Shown one piece after another: positions 51,835 through 60,771 of a DNA stretch of 64,000 nt (position 1 is its first letter; every line of letters begins with the position of its first letter). The position numbers and the translations under genes were made by a program. Origin of the DNA: Thiemannella venezuelensis (lineage in GTDB: Bacteria; Actinomycetota; Actinomycetes; Streptosporangiales; Streptosporangiaceae); contig NZ_JACHJJ010000004.1 in assembly GCF_014203605.1 (NCBI RefSeq), positions 124,001 through 188,000 on the forward strand, read 5' to 3'. Under the pieces are notes generated by a model that had not been told where the DNA came from, made no database searches, and was given only the letters and a program-made list of their open reading frames with translations.

Positions 51835-53493
51835 TCAGGGGCGCCCGGCCCCCGCGGCGCCGAAGACGTCCGCCGAGCGGTAGTAGCCTTCCCAGCCGAG
51901 GCGCTCCCACCACCGCGCGTGCGCGGACACCCGGCTCCGGTAGTCCGTCCAGCCGGTGGCCTGCGGGGTCCACGCCTTCTCGGAGATCCCCGGCAGCCGG
52001 GGGAGCAGGAGGAAGGCGAGGTCGTCGAAGCCCGTGACGGTCTCGCACCAGATCGCGGCCTCCACCCCGGCGAGCCGGGCGCCCGGGGGGATCTCGGCCA
52101 GGGTCTCCGGCCGCCAGCCGAACAGCTCGCGGCTGGTGCGCGGCTCGTAGTCGGCGAAGCCGACCTGCGCGCGCCGGGCCGTCTGCTCGGCCAGCAGCGA
52201 GTCCTCGGCGTACCGGCGGTCGAGGTACAGCACGCTGCTCGGCGTGGCGAGCACCGGGGCGCCCGCGGCGACGGCCGCCGGCACGTCCTGCGCGGCTCCC
52301 TCGAACGAGCGCGCCACGAGGTCGATGAGCGGGTGGTACTCGGCGGGGGCGAGCTCACGGGCGGCCTCGGCGTCGAAGGCGTGATCGGAGCCGATCCAGC
52401 ACTGCGCCAGGTCCGCGGGCGTGAGCGCGCCGGAGCGGGCCGCCTCCTGCCAGGCCACGGCGCGCTTGCCGGTGGCCCGCACGAGCTCCAGCGCCCGCGC
52501 CGTGAACGCGGCGTACAGCTCGGGCGGCATGCCGACGGCCTCGTCGCCGCCGATGTGCAGGAACGGTCCCGGGGTGAGTTCGGCCAGCTCGCGCAGCACG
52601 TCCGCCACGAAGCCGGGCGTCGCCGGGGCGCGCGGGTCGAGGAAGGGCAGGAGCGGGTGCGGCGGCTCGTCGGCGCCGGCCAGCTCCGGGCGGGCGCGGA
52701 CGGCTGCGAGCGCGTGGCCGGGCATGTCGATCTCGGGGACGACGGTGACGAAGCGCGCCGCCGCGTACGCGACGATCTCGCGGTAGTCGTCGCGGCCGTA
52801 GAACTGCGGGCCGTCGCCGTTGCGGGAGCCGTCGCCGCCGGGCCAGTTCGCGGGATCGGTGAGCTCGGGCCTGCCGGCGATCTCCAGGCGCCAGGCCTGG
52901 CTGTCGGTGAGGTGCAGGTGCAGCACGTTGAACCGGTACAGGGCGAGCAGGTCGACGACCTTCTTGACCTGCTCGACGGAGAAGAACCGCCGCACCACGT
53001 CGAGGGAGAGGCCGCGCCAGCGCAGGGCGGGCCCGTCCAGGACGCGCACTCCGGGAGCGGTGAGGCCGCCTGCGGAGCCGTCCCGGGCGAGCAGCTGGCA
53101 GAAGGCGACCGCGCCGCGGAACAGGCCCTCCGCCGAGGACGCCGTCACCGTGGCCCCGTCCGCGGTCACCACGAGCTCGTGGCACTCGCGGGATCCGGCG
53201 GACCCGGTCTCCCGGTCCAGCGGGTCGACGCCCCGCGCCGGGGCGAGCTCCGCGGCGCCCGGGACCTCGGGGGCGAGCACGAGGCGGAGCTCGGCCTCGC
53301 CCCCGGCCTGGACGGACGGGTCCACGCCGTGCATGCGGCCGAGGAGTCCGGCGACGACCTCGCCGAGGCCGAACAGCTCGGTGGAGGGCACCGCGACGCG
53401 CGGTCGCGCGCCCAGCCGCAGGGTGCCCTCTCCCGCCGGAGCGAGCCGCTGGGGCAGGGGGACGAGCGGAACGGGCGGGACGGATTCGGACAT
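51835..53493 (-). CDS. GH20 beta-N-acetylhexosaminidase, intracellular
   Basis: 552 residues with no signal peptide. The N-terminal GH20b domain (about 1-150) precedes the catalytic barrel from RWRGLSLDVVRRFFSVEQVKKVVDLLALYRFNVLHLHLTD. The catalytic Asp-Glu pair is D317-E318 in FLHIGGDEAVG. VPEIDMPGHALAA and the C-terminal VEAAIWCETV ... LPRLPGISEKAW are conserved GH20 loops. It removes terminal beta-GlcNAc/GalNAc from imported oligosaccharides. It lies convergent with the importer and carries operator C upstream, so it belongs to the same regulon. Confidence 0.92.
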   Translation of the reverse strand: MSESVPPVPLVPLPQRLAPAGEGTLRLGARPRVAVPSTELFGLGEVVAGLLGRMHGVDPSVQAGGEAELRLVLAPEVPGAAELAPARGVDPLDRETGSAGSRECHELVVTADGATVTASSAEGLFRGAVAFCQLLARDGSAGGLTAPGVRVLDGPALRWRGLSLDVVRRFFSVEQVKKVVDLLALYRFNVLHLHLTDSQAWRLEIAGRPELTDPANWPGGDGSRNGDGPQFYGRDDYREIVAYAAARFVTVVPEIDMPGHALAAVRARPELAGADEPPHPLLPFLDPRAPATPGFVADVLRELAELTPGPFLHIGGDEAVGMPPELYAAFTARALELVRATGKRAVAWQEAARSGALTPADLAQCWIGSDHAFDAEAARELAPAEYHPLIDLVARSFEGAAQDVPAAVAAGAPVLATPSSVLYLDRRYAEDSLLAEQTARRAQVGFADYEPRTSRELFGWRPETLAEIPPGARLAGVEAAIWCETVTGFDDLAFLLLPRLPGISEKAWTPQATGWTDYRSRVSAHARWWERLGWEGYYRSADVFGAAGAGRP

Positions 53494-53541
53494 GGCACTC
53501 CCGGCGCGACAACATGCCCGTGCCGTACGGACACCCGATTT

Positions 53542-53559
53542 TTCTACCACATGGTAAGT
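53542..53559 (-). promoter_or_regulatory. Operator C upstream of GH20 gene
   Basis: TTCTACCA-CA-TGGTAAGT, an 18-bp dyad 49 bases upstream of the GH20 start, matching sites A and B in the core C[T/A]ACCA-N2-TGGT. Also within reach of the divergent monooxygenase promoter. Confidence 0.6.
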
Positions 53560-53705
53560 AATTCGTCTCGCCGGGCGCGGGAGGGGAAGGCGGCGGCTCT
53601 TGCCGGAGGCATTACCGAATGACATTCTGATATCGCCGGGGGGCGGACGCCGTCGGGCGGCCGCCGTCCCGCCGCCCGCCCGCCGCCGACGCCCCCGGAG
53701 CGCGC

Positions 53706-55526
53706 ATGACCGTCGCCGACCGCCCCGCCAGGCCCGAGGGCACCGCCGTCGACAAGGAGGCGCTGCGCCGGAAGTACCGCCAGGAGCGCGACAAGCGGCT
53801 CCGCCCCGACGGCAACGACCAGTACCTCCGGCTGACCGGCAGGTTCGCGCACTACCTCGACGACCCCTACACGCCGAAGGTCCCGCGTGAGCCGAGGACC
53901 GACCACGTGACCGTCGCGTTCATCGGCGGCGGCTTCGCCGGGCTCGTCACCGGCGCGCGGCTGAAGGAGGCCGGCGTCGGTGATGTCCGCATCGTCGAGA
54001 AGGGCGGCGACTTCGGCGGCACCTGGTACTGGAACCGCTACCCGGGCGCGCAGTGCGACACGGCGTCGTTCGTCTACATGCCGCTCCTGGAGGAGACCGG
54101 CCACATGCCGACGGAGAAGTACGCGCACGGGCCCGAGATCCTCGAACACTGCCGGCGCATCGGCAAGCACTACGACCTGTACGGCGACGCGCTCTTCCAC
54201 ACCGAGGTCGAGGACCTCGAATGGGACGCGGCGCGGTCGTGCTGGATCGTCCGCACCGACCGGGGCGACGCGTTCACCGCCCGGTTCGTCGCCATGGGCA
54301 CCGGCCCGCTGCACGTGCCGAAGCTGCCGGGGATCCCCGGGATCGAGTCGTTCACCGGGCACTCGTTCCACACGAGCCGGTGGGACTACGGCTACACCGG
54401 CGGCGACCCGTCGGGCGCGCCGATGGACCGGCTCGCCGACCGGCGGGTCGCCGTCATCGGGACCGGGGCGACGGCCGTGCAGTGCGTGCCCCACCTGGCC
54501 CGGGCGTGCGGGGAGCTGTACGTGTTCCAGCGCACGCCGTCCTCGGTCGACGTCCGCGGCAACCGGCCGACCGATCCCGAGTGGTTCGCCCGGATCGCGA
54601 CGCCGGGCTGGCAGCGGCGCTGGCTGGAGAACTTCACGGCCAACCAGACGGGCGGCCTGGCCGGAGAGGACCTGGTGATGGACGGCTGGACCGACATCGC
54701 CCGGCGGGTGCGCTCCAGGATCACGGCGCTCCCGCCCGGGGACCTCACCCCGGAGAAGATGATGGAGGCCTTCGAGGACTCCGACTTCGAGAAGATGGAG
54801 GAGATCCGCGCGCGCGTCGACGCGATCGTCGAGGACCCCGCGACCGCCGGGAAGCTGAAGGCCTGGTACCGCCAGCTCTGCAAGCGGCCGTGCTTCCACG
54901 ACGAGTACCTGCAGGCCTACAACCTCCCCGGCACGCATCTCGTCGACACCGACGGCAGGGGCGTGGAGCGGATCACCGAGCGAGGGGTCGTCGCCGCGGG
55001 CGAGGAGTACGAGGTCGACTGCATCGTCTACGCCTCCGGCTTCGAGGTCGGCACCGAGTACACGCGGCGGGCCGGCTACGACATGACCGGCCGCGACGGC
55101 GTCAGGCTCTCCGAGTACTGGGCCGAGGGCATGCGGACCCTGCACGGCATCCACGTGCACAACTTCCCGAACGCCTTCGTCGTGCAGCCGACGCAGGGCG
55201 CGAACCTCATCTCCAACGTCCCGCACAACCTCACGGAGTCGGGCCGGACCATCGCCGCGGTCATCGGGCACGCCATCGCGGGCGGGTTCGACGAGGTCGA
55301 GGTCACCGGGGAGGCCGAGGACGCGTGGGTCGGGCTCCTGCTCTCGGGGCCGGGCATGCTGCTGGGGTCGCCGGACTGCACGCCGGGCTACTACAACAAC
55401 GAGGGACGGGACCCCGGGCCGCGGGCGCGGCTCAACGTCGGCTACCCGCAGGGGGCGGCGGCCTACTTCGCCTACCTCGACCGGTGGCGGACGTCCGGAG
55501 CGTTCGAGGGACTGGAGTTCCGCTGA
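53706..55526 (+). CDS. Baeyer-Villiger-type flavin monooxygenase
   Basis: 606 residues. Two Rossmann motifs, GGGFAG (residues 74-79, FAD) and IGTGATAVQ (NADPH), flank the Baeyer-Villiger fingerprint F-x-G-x3-H-x3-W-D (F216 to D227, [12 protein letters not shown]). [19 protein letters not shown] is a hallmark of type I BVMOs such as cyclohexanone and steroid monooxygenases. The N-terminal ~60 residues form the extra segment seen in the longer subgroup. It inserts oxygen beside a ketone; the substrate is unknown. GGAG precedes the ATG. It is divergent from GH20. Confidence 0.9.
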   Translation: MTVADRPARPEGTAVDKEALRRKYRQERDKRLRPDGNDQYLRLTGRFAHYLDDPYTPKVPREPRTDHVTVAFIGGGFAGLVTGARLKEAGVGDVRIVEKGGDFGGTWYWNRYPGAQCDTASFVYMPLLEETGHMPTEKYAHGPEILEHCRRIGKHYDLYGDALFHTEVEDLEWDAARSCWIVRTDRGDAFTARFVAMGTGPLHVPKLPGIPGIESFTGHSFHTSRWDYGYTGGDPSGAPMDRLADRRVAVIGTGATAVQCVPHLARACGELYVFQRTPSSVDVRGNRPTDPEWFARIATPGWQRRWLENFTANQTGGLAGEDLVMDGWTDIARRVRSRITALPPGDLTPEKMMEAFEDSDFEKMEEIRARVDAIVEDPATAGKLKAWYRQLCKRPCFHDEYLQAYNLPGTHLVDTDGRGVERITERGVVAAGEEYEVDCIVYASGFEVGTEYTRRAGYDMTGRDGVRLSEYWAEGMRTLHGIHVHNFPNAFVVQPTQGANLISNVPHNLTESGRTIAAVIGHAIAGGFDEVEVTGEAEDAWVGLLLSGPGMLLGSPDCTPGYYNNEGRDPGPRARLNVGYPQGAAAYFAYLDRWRTSGAFEGLEFR

Positions 55527-55615
55527 CGCGTGTCCGGCGGTACGGCCGCCGTCCGCCCTGCCGGGCCGTGCTGGGAGAATGGCGGGAGGGCGGCGGAGGA
55601 ACCGGAGGCAGGATC

Positions 55616-55990
55616 ATGAGCGATCTTCCCGGCGACCGGACCGCGCGCCCGCGGAGGGCCGGGAGCGGGGACGTGCCGCACGGGGGGCCGGGTCCGGACG
55701 CGGGCCGTGACCTCGCCGCGCTGACGCGGGAGAAGCAACTGGCCGTCGTCGGTCTGATCAGCGCGTACATCCACTCTCCGGACATGGGCGAGGACCTGGT
55801 CGCCGACCTGGTCGCCGAGTTCCTGCCCACCGTGGACGACCGGTCGGACAGCGGGGCCGCCGCGGTGCAGAACGCGTACATGAACGTGATCGCGCACCTG
55901 CTGGGGGAACTGGCGCACGAGCGCGGCGAGCCGGCCGAGCGGGTCTGGCAGCGTGCCGCGGTGGAGCTGATGATGGGGCGCGCCCGCTGA
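55616..55990 (+). CDS. Hypothetical small protein
   Basis: 124 residues. A polar N-terminal 40 residues rich in Arg, Gly and Pro precedes a helical region, LTREKQLAVVGLISAYIHSPDMGEDLVADLVAEFLPTVDD, then AAAVQNAYMNVIAHLLGELAHERGEPAERVWQRAAVELM. No family recognised. The start ATG follows GGAGGCAGG. Codon bias and length support a real gene. It follows the monooxygenase by 89 bases but no functional link is evident. Confidence 0.55.
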   Translation: MSDLPGDRTARPRRAGSGDVPHGGPGPDAGRDLAALTREKQLAVVGLISAYIHSPDMGEDLVADLVAEFLPTVDDRSDSGAAAVQNAYMNVIAHLLGELAHERGEPAERVWQRAAVELMMGRAR

Positions 55991-56114
55991 GCGGCCCCGC
56001 GGGGGTCTGCGCCGCCCGCGGACGGCGATCCGCGTTCGCCGGATATGCGCCGTTGCGGCCCGCCCGGAAAGGGTAGTGCTCCTGATGGGCTATCCGGGGG
56101 AACGGTGTGAGCGT

Positions 56115-56495
56115 ATGGCGGACATTCTGGTTGTCGAGGACGAGGCCGACATCAGAGAGCTGATCGTCTTCCAGCTGGGCCATGACGGCCATGAGGTGCG
56201 TGCCGTCGCCGACGGGACGGCCGCGCTGGACGCCGTCGCGTCGCGGCTCCCGGATGTGATCGTGCTGGACTGGGGGCTGCCGAAGCTCCCCGGGCCGCAG
56301 GTGTGCCGCCGGGTGCGGGCCATGCCCGGGGCCGGGAGGATCGGGGTCCTGATGCTGACCGTGCGGATCACGGACGCCGAGGTGGCCGAGTGCCTGGCCG
56401 CGGGAGCGGACGAGTTCATGGCCAAACCCTTCGACCTCAACGAACTGCGGGCGAGGATCGATGCCCTACTGGCGCGGTCCCGCGGCGGGTCCTGA
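56115..56495 (+). CDS. Stand-alone receiver-domain response regulator
   Basis: 126 residues comprising only a receiver domain: ILVVEDEADIRELIVFQ, phospho-acceptor D52 (VIVLDWGLP), LMLTVRITD and the Lys of AKPFDLNEL. There is no output domain, so it would act by protein interaction, as in CheY- or Spo0F-like relays. ATG 56115 begins the conserved first strand; the frame extends to a GTG at 56076. Its 3' end overlaps the convergent histidine-kinase gene by 30 bases, and the kinase is the obvious partner. Confidence 0.8.
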   Translation: MADILVVEDEADIRELIVFQLGHDGHEVRAVADGTAALDAVASRLPDVIVLDWGLPKLPGPQVCRRVRAMPGAGRIGVLMLTVRITDAEVAECLAAGADEFMAKPFDLNELRARIDALLARSRGGS

Positions 56496-58562
56496 AGGAT
56501 CCGGCGCCGGAGCGTCCGCGGCGGGCAGCGTGAAGTGGAACCGCGATCCCCCTCCGGGGTTGTCCTCGACCCCGATCGTGCCGCCGTGCCGCTCGACGAT
56601 GCGCTTGCAGATGGCCAGGCCCAGCCCGCTTCCGCTGTAGGGGCCGCCCTCGTGGGCCCGGTGGAAGCTCTCGAAGATCGCCTCGTGCTGCCCCTGGGGG
56701 ATGCCGATGCCCCGGTCGGCGATCTCGACCCGGATCCACCCCGGCCGCTCGGCCGCGGAGGTGACGGTGATGTCCGGCCGTTCCCCCGGGGCGGTGTACT
56801 TCACCGCGTTGCCGACCAGGTTGTCCAGTAACTGGCGGAGCAGCGCCCGGTCGGCCCGTACCGCGTCCAGTCCGCCGATGCGGAACACTGGTGTCCGCTC
56901 GTCGTCCGCTCCCGCGGGGAGGTCGCCGCGGGCCGCGGCGACCTCCCGCACGATCTGCCCGAGATCGACCGGGACGGGGGTGAGGAGCGCGTCCCGCGCG
57001 GTGGCGTGCGCCAGCAGGTCCTGGATCAGCTCCCGCATCCGGGCCGAGGCCCGCTGGATGCGTTCGATGCCGTCGCGTGTGCCGCCCGGGCCGTCCTGGT
57101 CGCCGGTCCGCCCGGAGGCCAGGACCTGCGCCCAGCCGTCGATGGTGGTCAGCGGGTTGAGCAGGTCGTGGGCGACGACGCCGGCGAAGGCCGTCAGCTC
57201 GTCGCGCTGGCGCCGTTCCGCGGTGACGTCGTGGAAGACCACGACCGCCGTCCGGTCGCCGGTGGGCAGCGGGGTGGCGCTGACGTTGAGTACGCGGTTC
57301 TCGACCGGACCGGGAGTGCGCACCAGCACGTCCATGTCGCGGACCTCGCGCCCGGCCAGGGCCAGCATGTACGGCATCTGCTCCCGGCTGATGGGCGTGC
57401 CGTCGAGGTGGCACAGGTCGTAGGCCCCTGCGGTGGCCGGGCCGGTGCCGCCGAGCAGCCGCCGGGCGGCCGGGTTGCGCATGACGAAGCGCCCGTCGGC
57501 GTCGACGACCGTCAGGGCGTCGTGCATCGAGTCGACGATCGCCGACAACATCCCGGCCTGCTCGGAGGTCTCCCGCTGGGCCGCGGTCAGCTGCCCCACC
57601 AGGGACTCCCGCTCGTCCCGGCCGAGCGCCAGCGCCAGGCCGACCACGGCGACCATACCGACGAAGACCTGGGCCACGAGCACCCGGGCGGAGGGCGAGG
57701 CGACCGAGGCGAACGGGCCGTGGCCGTACAGGGTGAAGGCGATGGCGGCGGTGCCGAGGACCAGGATGTGCAGGGCCGCGAAGGTGGTGCCGAACCGGAC
57801 GGCGGCCCAGACGGTCACGGTGATCAGGAGGAACGCCAGGGGCAGGTCGTGGCTGATCCGGAACGTCACGGTGTACGCCGCGGCCGAGACCGCCAGCAGG
57901 GTCAGGAACTCGGCGACCCGCCGGCCGGGGACGCGGCCCAGCGCCTCCCGCGCCGCCTGCCGGGCGGAGGGCGGCCGCGCCCGGGCGGGGAACCGGGAAC
58001 CGAGCAGCCGTCCCAGCCGCAGGCCCAGCGCGGTGATCACCACGATGCTCACGATGTTGCGCGCCGTCCAGACCGTGGTGGTCAGGACCGACCAGTGCTC
58101 GGCGGACGACCCCAGCGCGGCGGAGGCGATGAGCCCGCTGAGCGTCGCTCCGCAGAGCGCGCCCGCCAGTAGCCCCCACAGGTGCCGGACCCTGCTGAAA
58201 TCCCCCCATCTCCGACCGTTCCACACGTCGGGACACAACCGGGCGAATATCCACAGGAACACCATGACCTGTGCCAGGTTCGCCGCGGTGAAGGAGACGC
58301 TGAGCCGCAGGGGAACGCCGGTCGCCAGGTTGACCACGAGTGAGATCGCGGTCAGCGCCGACGCGTCCAGCCACCGGGACCGCTCGTGCCGCTGGGCCAG
58401 CAGCCACACCGCCCCCGCCCCGGCCGCCGGCCACACCAGGCCCAGGACCGTCCCGCCCACCTGGCCCGTCCGCCCGAGGAGCATCGCGGCAGCGTACAGC
58501 GCGGCGAACGCCGCCGTACGGCGGAGCGCCGCCCCGCCGGGCCTCACCGGGCCGTCCGGCAC
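56466..58562 (-). CDS. MASE1-PAS sensor histidine kinase
   Basis: 698 residues. The N-terminal ~310 residues contain about eight membrane helices of MASE1 type (FTAANLAQVMVFLWIFARL, VRHLWGLLAGALCGATLSGL). A PAS domain spans about 335-450 (LSAIVDSMHDALTVVDADGRFVMRNPAARRLLGG), then HisKA with GVVAHDLLNPLTTIDGWAQVL (phospho-acceptor His) and HATPase with LVGNAVKYTAPGERP, EIADRGIGIPQ and YSGSGLGLAICKRIVERHGG. It probably phosphorylates the stand-alone receiver whose gene overlaps its 3' end tail to tail. GTG 58562 start has only a weak ribosome-binding site. Confidence 0.87.
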   Translation of the reverse strand: MPDGPVRPGGAALRRTAAFAALYAAAMLLGRTGQVGGTVLGLVWPAAGAGAVWLLAQRHERSRWLDASALTAISLVVNLATGVPLRLSVSFTAANLAQVMVFLWIFARLCPDVWNGRRWGDFSRVRHLWGLLAGALCGATLSGLIASAALGSSAEHWSVLTTTVWTARNIVSIVVITALGLRLGRLLGSRFPARARPPSARQAAREALGRVPGRRVAEFLTLLAVSAAAYTVTFRISHDLPLAFLLITVTVWAAVRFGTTFAALHILVLGTAAIAFTLYGHGPFASVASPSARVLVAQVFVGMVAVVGLALALGRDERESLVGQLTAAQRETSEQAGMLSAIVDSMHDALTVVDADGRFVMRNPAARRLLGGTGPATAGAYDLCHLDGTPISREQMPYMLALAGREVRDMDVLVRTPGPVENRVLNVSATPLPTGDRTAVVVFHDVTAERRQRDELTAFAGVVAHDLLNPLTTIDGWAQVLASGRTGDQDGPGGTRDGIERIQRASARMRELIQDLLAHATARDALLTPVPVDLGQIVREVAAARGDLPAGADDERTPVFRIGGLDAVRADRALLRQLLDNLVGNAVKYTAPGERPDITVTSAAERPGWIRVEIADRGIGIPQGQHEAIFESFHRAHEGGPYSGSGLGLAICKRIVERHGGTIGVEDNPGGGSRFHFTLPAADAPAPDPSGPAAGPRQ

Positions 58563-58813
58563 GCCGGATCCGCGGCCGGGCGCAGCCGTGCGGACGGCGG
58601 GGTCTTCAGCGGCGTCACGGACGTCTCACCCTCCCGGAGATGCGCAGGCCGGCGGTGGCGTCCGATGCCCGCCCAGGTGGGAACCCGGTGCTCCCGAAGC
58701 CGCGGCCAGAGGCAAGGTAACCGAGAGTGACCGGTCGCCCAAGGACGACACGTCCCGGCGGCGCGCCGATCTCGCGGGGCGCGGGAGCGGGGTGCGGGAG
58801 CGGGGCGCCCGGT

Positions 58814-59566
58814 TCAGCCGAGGATCTCGGGGACGCCGGGGGTGAGCCAGTGGAGGCGGCCGGCGAGTCCCGCGGCGGTGAAGGACGCGGTGACCTGGTC
58901 GCGGTCCTCGGTGAAGTGCTCCCAGGACGTGTAGTGGATCGGGCAGACCCTGCGGGCTCCCAGCGAGCGGGTGAGCGCCGCTCCCTGCGCCCCGTCCATG
59001 CAGATCAGCTCGCCGCCCCCGAAGTTCCGGATGCGCGGGGCCCCCAGGTGCAGCAGCGCGGTGCCGATCGTGAACCGGCGGCCGATCTCGTCGAGCTCGT
59101 CGAAGTAGACGGTGTCGCCGGAGATGTAGAGGGCCTCGTCCTGTCCCGGCTCCTCGACGACGAAGCCGGTGACGTCGCCGAAGGGGCCGTGCACGCCGGG
59201 GGTGCCGGTGACCCGCAGGGTCCGGCCGCCGACGGTCAGCTCGCGGGTCGTCCACGGCTCCAGGCCGACGGCCTCGCCGCCGAGGCGCCCGGCGCCGCTG
59301 ACGGTGGTCAGCACCGGGCGCCCGTCGAGCAGCGTGCGGCCGATGGTGTCCAGGTTGTCGTAGTGCTCGTCATGGCTCAGCAGGACGGCGTCCACCGGCG
59401 GCAGGTCGCCGGCCTGGACCGCCGGGCCCTCGGTGCTGCGCAGGACGACGGGGCCGTAGTCGTACTCGGCCGGAGCGGGGTCGAAGACCGGGTCGGTGAG
59501 CAGGCGCAGCCCGCCGATCTCCAGCAGGACGGTCGCGGTGCCGATATGGGTGGCAGTGATCTTCAT
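58814..59566 (-). CDS. MBL-fold metallo-hydrolase
   Basis: 250 residues. The metal-binding motif is LLSHDEHYDNLD, the variant common in UlaG-like actinobacterial MBL proteins. VHGPFGDVTGFVVEE (second His), ALYISGDTVYFDELD (Asp) and CPIHYTSWEHFTE (final His) complete the dinuclear site. The substrate is not known; relatives are lactonases or phosphodiesterases. GGAAAGAGAACG precedes the ATG. The GlxA-type regulator upstream in the same orientation may control it. Confidence 0.85.
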   Translation of the reverse strand: MKITATHIGTATVLLEIGGLRLLTDPVFDPAPAEYDYGPVVLRSTEGPAVQAGDLPPVDAVLLSHDEHYDNLDTIGRTLLDGRPVLTTVSGAGRLGGEAVGLEPWTTRELTVGGRTLRVTGTPGVHGPFGDVTGFVVEEPGQDEALYISGDTVYFDELDEIGRRFTIGTALLHLGAPRIRNFGGGELICMDGAQGAALTRSLGARRVCPIHYTSWEHFTEDRDQVTASFTAAGLAGRLHWLTPGVPEILG

Positions 59567-59679
59567 GTCGTTCTCTTTCCGGTGGAGTGCGCGCCCTGCC
59601 GGGGCGCGCGGGGCCGGCCGGTGCCGCGGGTGCGGCCTCGGCTGCGGGAGGGGTGAAGGGGGGAGCGGCCTGCCGGGGA

Positions 59680-60684
59680 TCAGGCGGGAGCGGTGGTGCG
59701 GAACCTGCGCCGGTACTCGCCGGGCGTGGTGCCCAGCCGGTCGCGGAAGACCCGGTGCAGGGTCTCCACCGAACGGAACCCGCACGCCCTGGCGATGTCG
59801 GCGGGCAGGCGGCCGGTGCGCTCCAGCAATCTGCGGGCGGCCTCCAGCCGCATGCTCTCGACGAACGCGCCCGGCGTGCTGCCGGTCTCGGTGTGGAAGA
59901 CGCGGGCGAAGTTCCGCTCGCTCATCGCCATCCGCGCCGCCAGCGCGGGCACCGACAGGTCGGCGTCCAGGTTCTCGCCGATCCACAACCGCAGGCCGCG
60001 GATGTCCGTGCGGCCGCCGGGACGCTGCGCCAGCGGCACGCTGAACTGGCTCTGGCCGCCCGGCCGCTGCAGGTACATGACCATGGCGCGGGCGACGTCG
60101 AGCGCGATCTCGTCGCCGTGGTCCTCGGCGACCAGCGCCAGGGCGAGATCCATCGAGGAGGTGATGCCGGCGCTGGTCCACATCCGTCCCGAGCGGACGA
60201 AGATGGGGTCGGACTCGACCTCGATCCCGGGGTGGTCGGCGGCGAGCCGTCCGACGGTCGCCCAGTGCGTGGTGGCGCGGTGGCCGTCCAGCAGCCCGGC
60301 GGCCGCGGTGATGTGCGCGCCGGCGCACACCGAGGCGACCCGGCCCGCGCCGGGCCCCGCCTCGCGCAGCCACGCCACCACGCCCGCGTCGACCTGCGGG
60401 ACCGGCCCGCCCGGGCCGATCAGCATCCGGCCCGGCACCAGCAGCGTGTCGATCCCCCGGCGCTGCTCGGCGAACACCTCCTCCACGCACAGCCGCACCC
60501 CCGAGAAGGTCGGCACCGGGCCGCGCCGCTCCCCGGCCAGGCGCACCTCGTAACCGGGGCGCCGTCCGCCGAGGAACTGACCGGCCATCGCGAAGACCTC
60601 GGCCGGACCGGTCACGTCCAGCGTGTCGACGCCCGGGAACATCGCGATCACGACCACGTGGGGGACGGCGGGGGAGGTGCTCAT
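59680..60684 (-). CDS. GlxA/FtrA-type AraC-family regulator (DJ-1/PfpI domain)
   Basis: 334 residues. The N-terminal DJ-1/PfpI domain (about 8-185) has PHVVVIAMFPGVDTLDVTGPAEVF and the nucleophile elbow VASVCAGAHITAAAGLLDG. The C-terminal AraC double helix-turn-helix (about 235-330) reads LSVPALAARMAMSERNFARVFHTETGSTPGAFVESMRLEAARRLLE and IARACGFRSVETLHRVFRDRLGTTPGEYRRRF. The ligand is unknown. The ATG follows GAGGGC. It is likely in the same transcription unit as, or regulates, the MBL-fold gene 113 bases downstream. Confidence 0.9.
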   Translation of the reverse strand: MSTSPAVPHVVVIAMFPGVDTLDVTGPAEVFAMAGQFLGGRRPGYEVRLAGERRGPVPTFSGVRLCVEEVFAEQRRGIDTLLVPGRMLIGPGGPVPQVDAGVVAWLREAGPGAGRVASVCAGAHITAAAGLLDGHRATTHWATVGRLAADHPGIEVESDPIFVRSGRMWTSAGITSSMDLALALVAEDHGDEIALDVARAMVMYLQRPGGQSQFSVPLAQRPGGRTDIRGLRLWIGENLDADLSVPALAARMAMSERNFARVFHTETGSTPGAFVESMRLEAARRLLERTGRLPADIARACGFRSVETLHRVFRDRLGTTPGEYRRRFRTTAPA

Positions 60685-60771
60685 GCCCTCAACTATCGGG
60701 GGGCCGGCGCTTGTCTGCAATGACAGGACATTGCAAGATCCCGCCATGATCACGTCGCTGGCGGATCCCGG

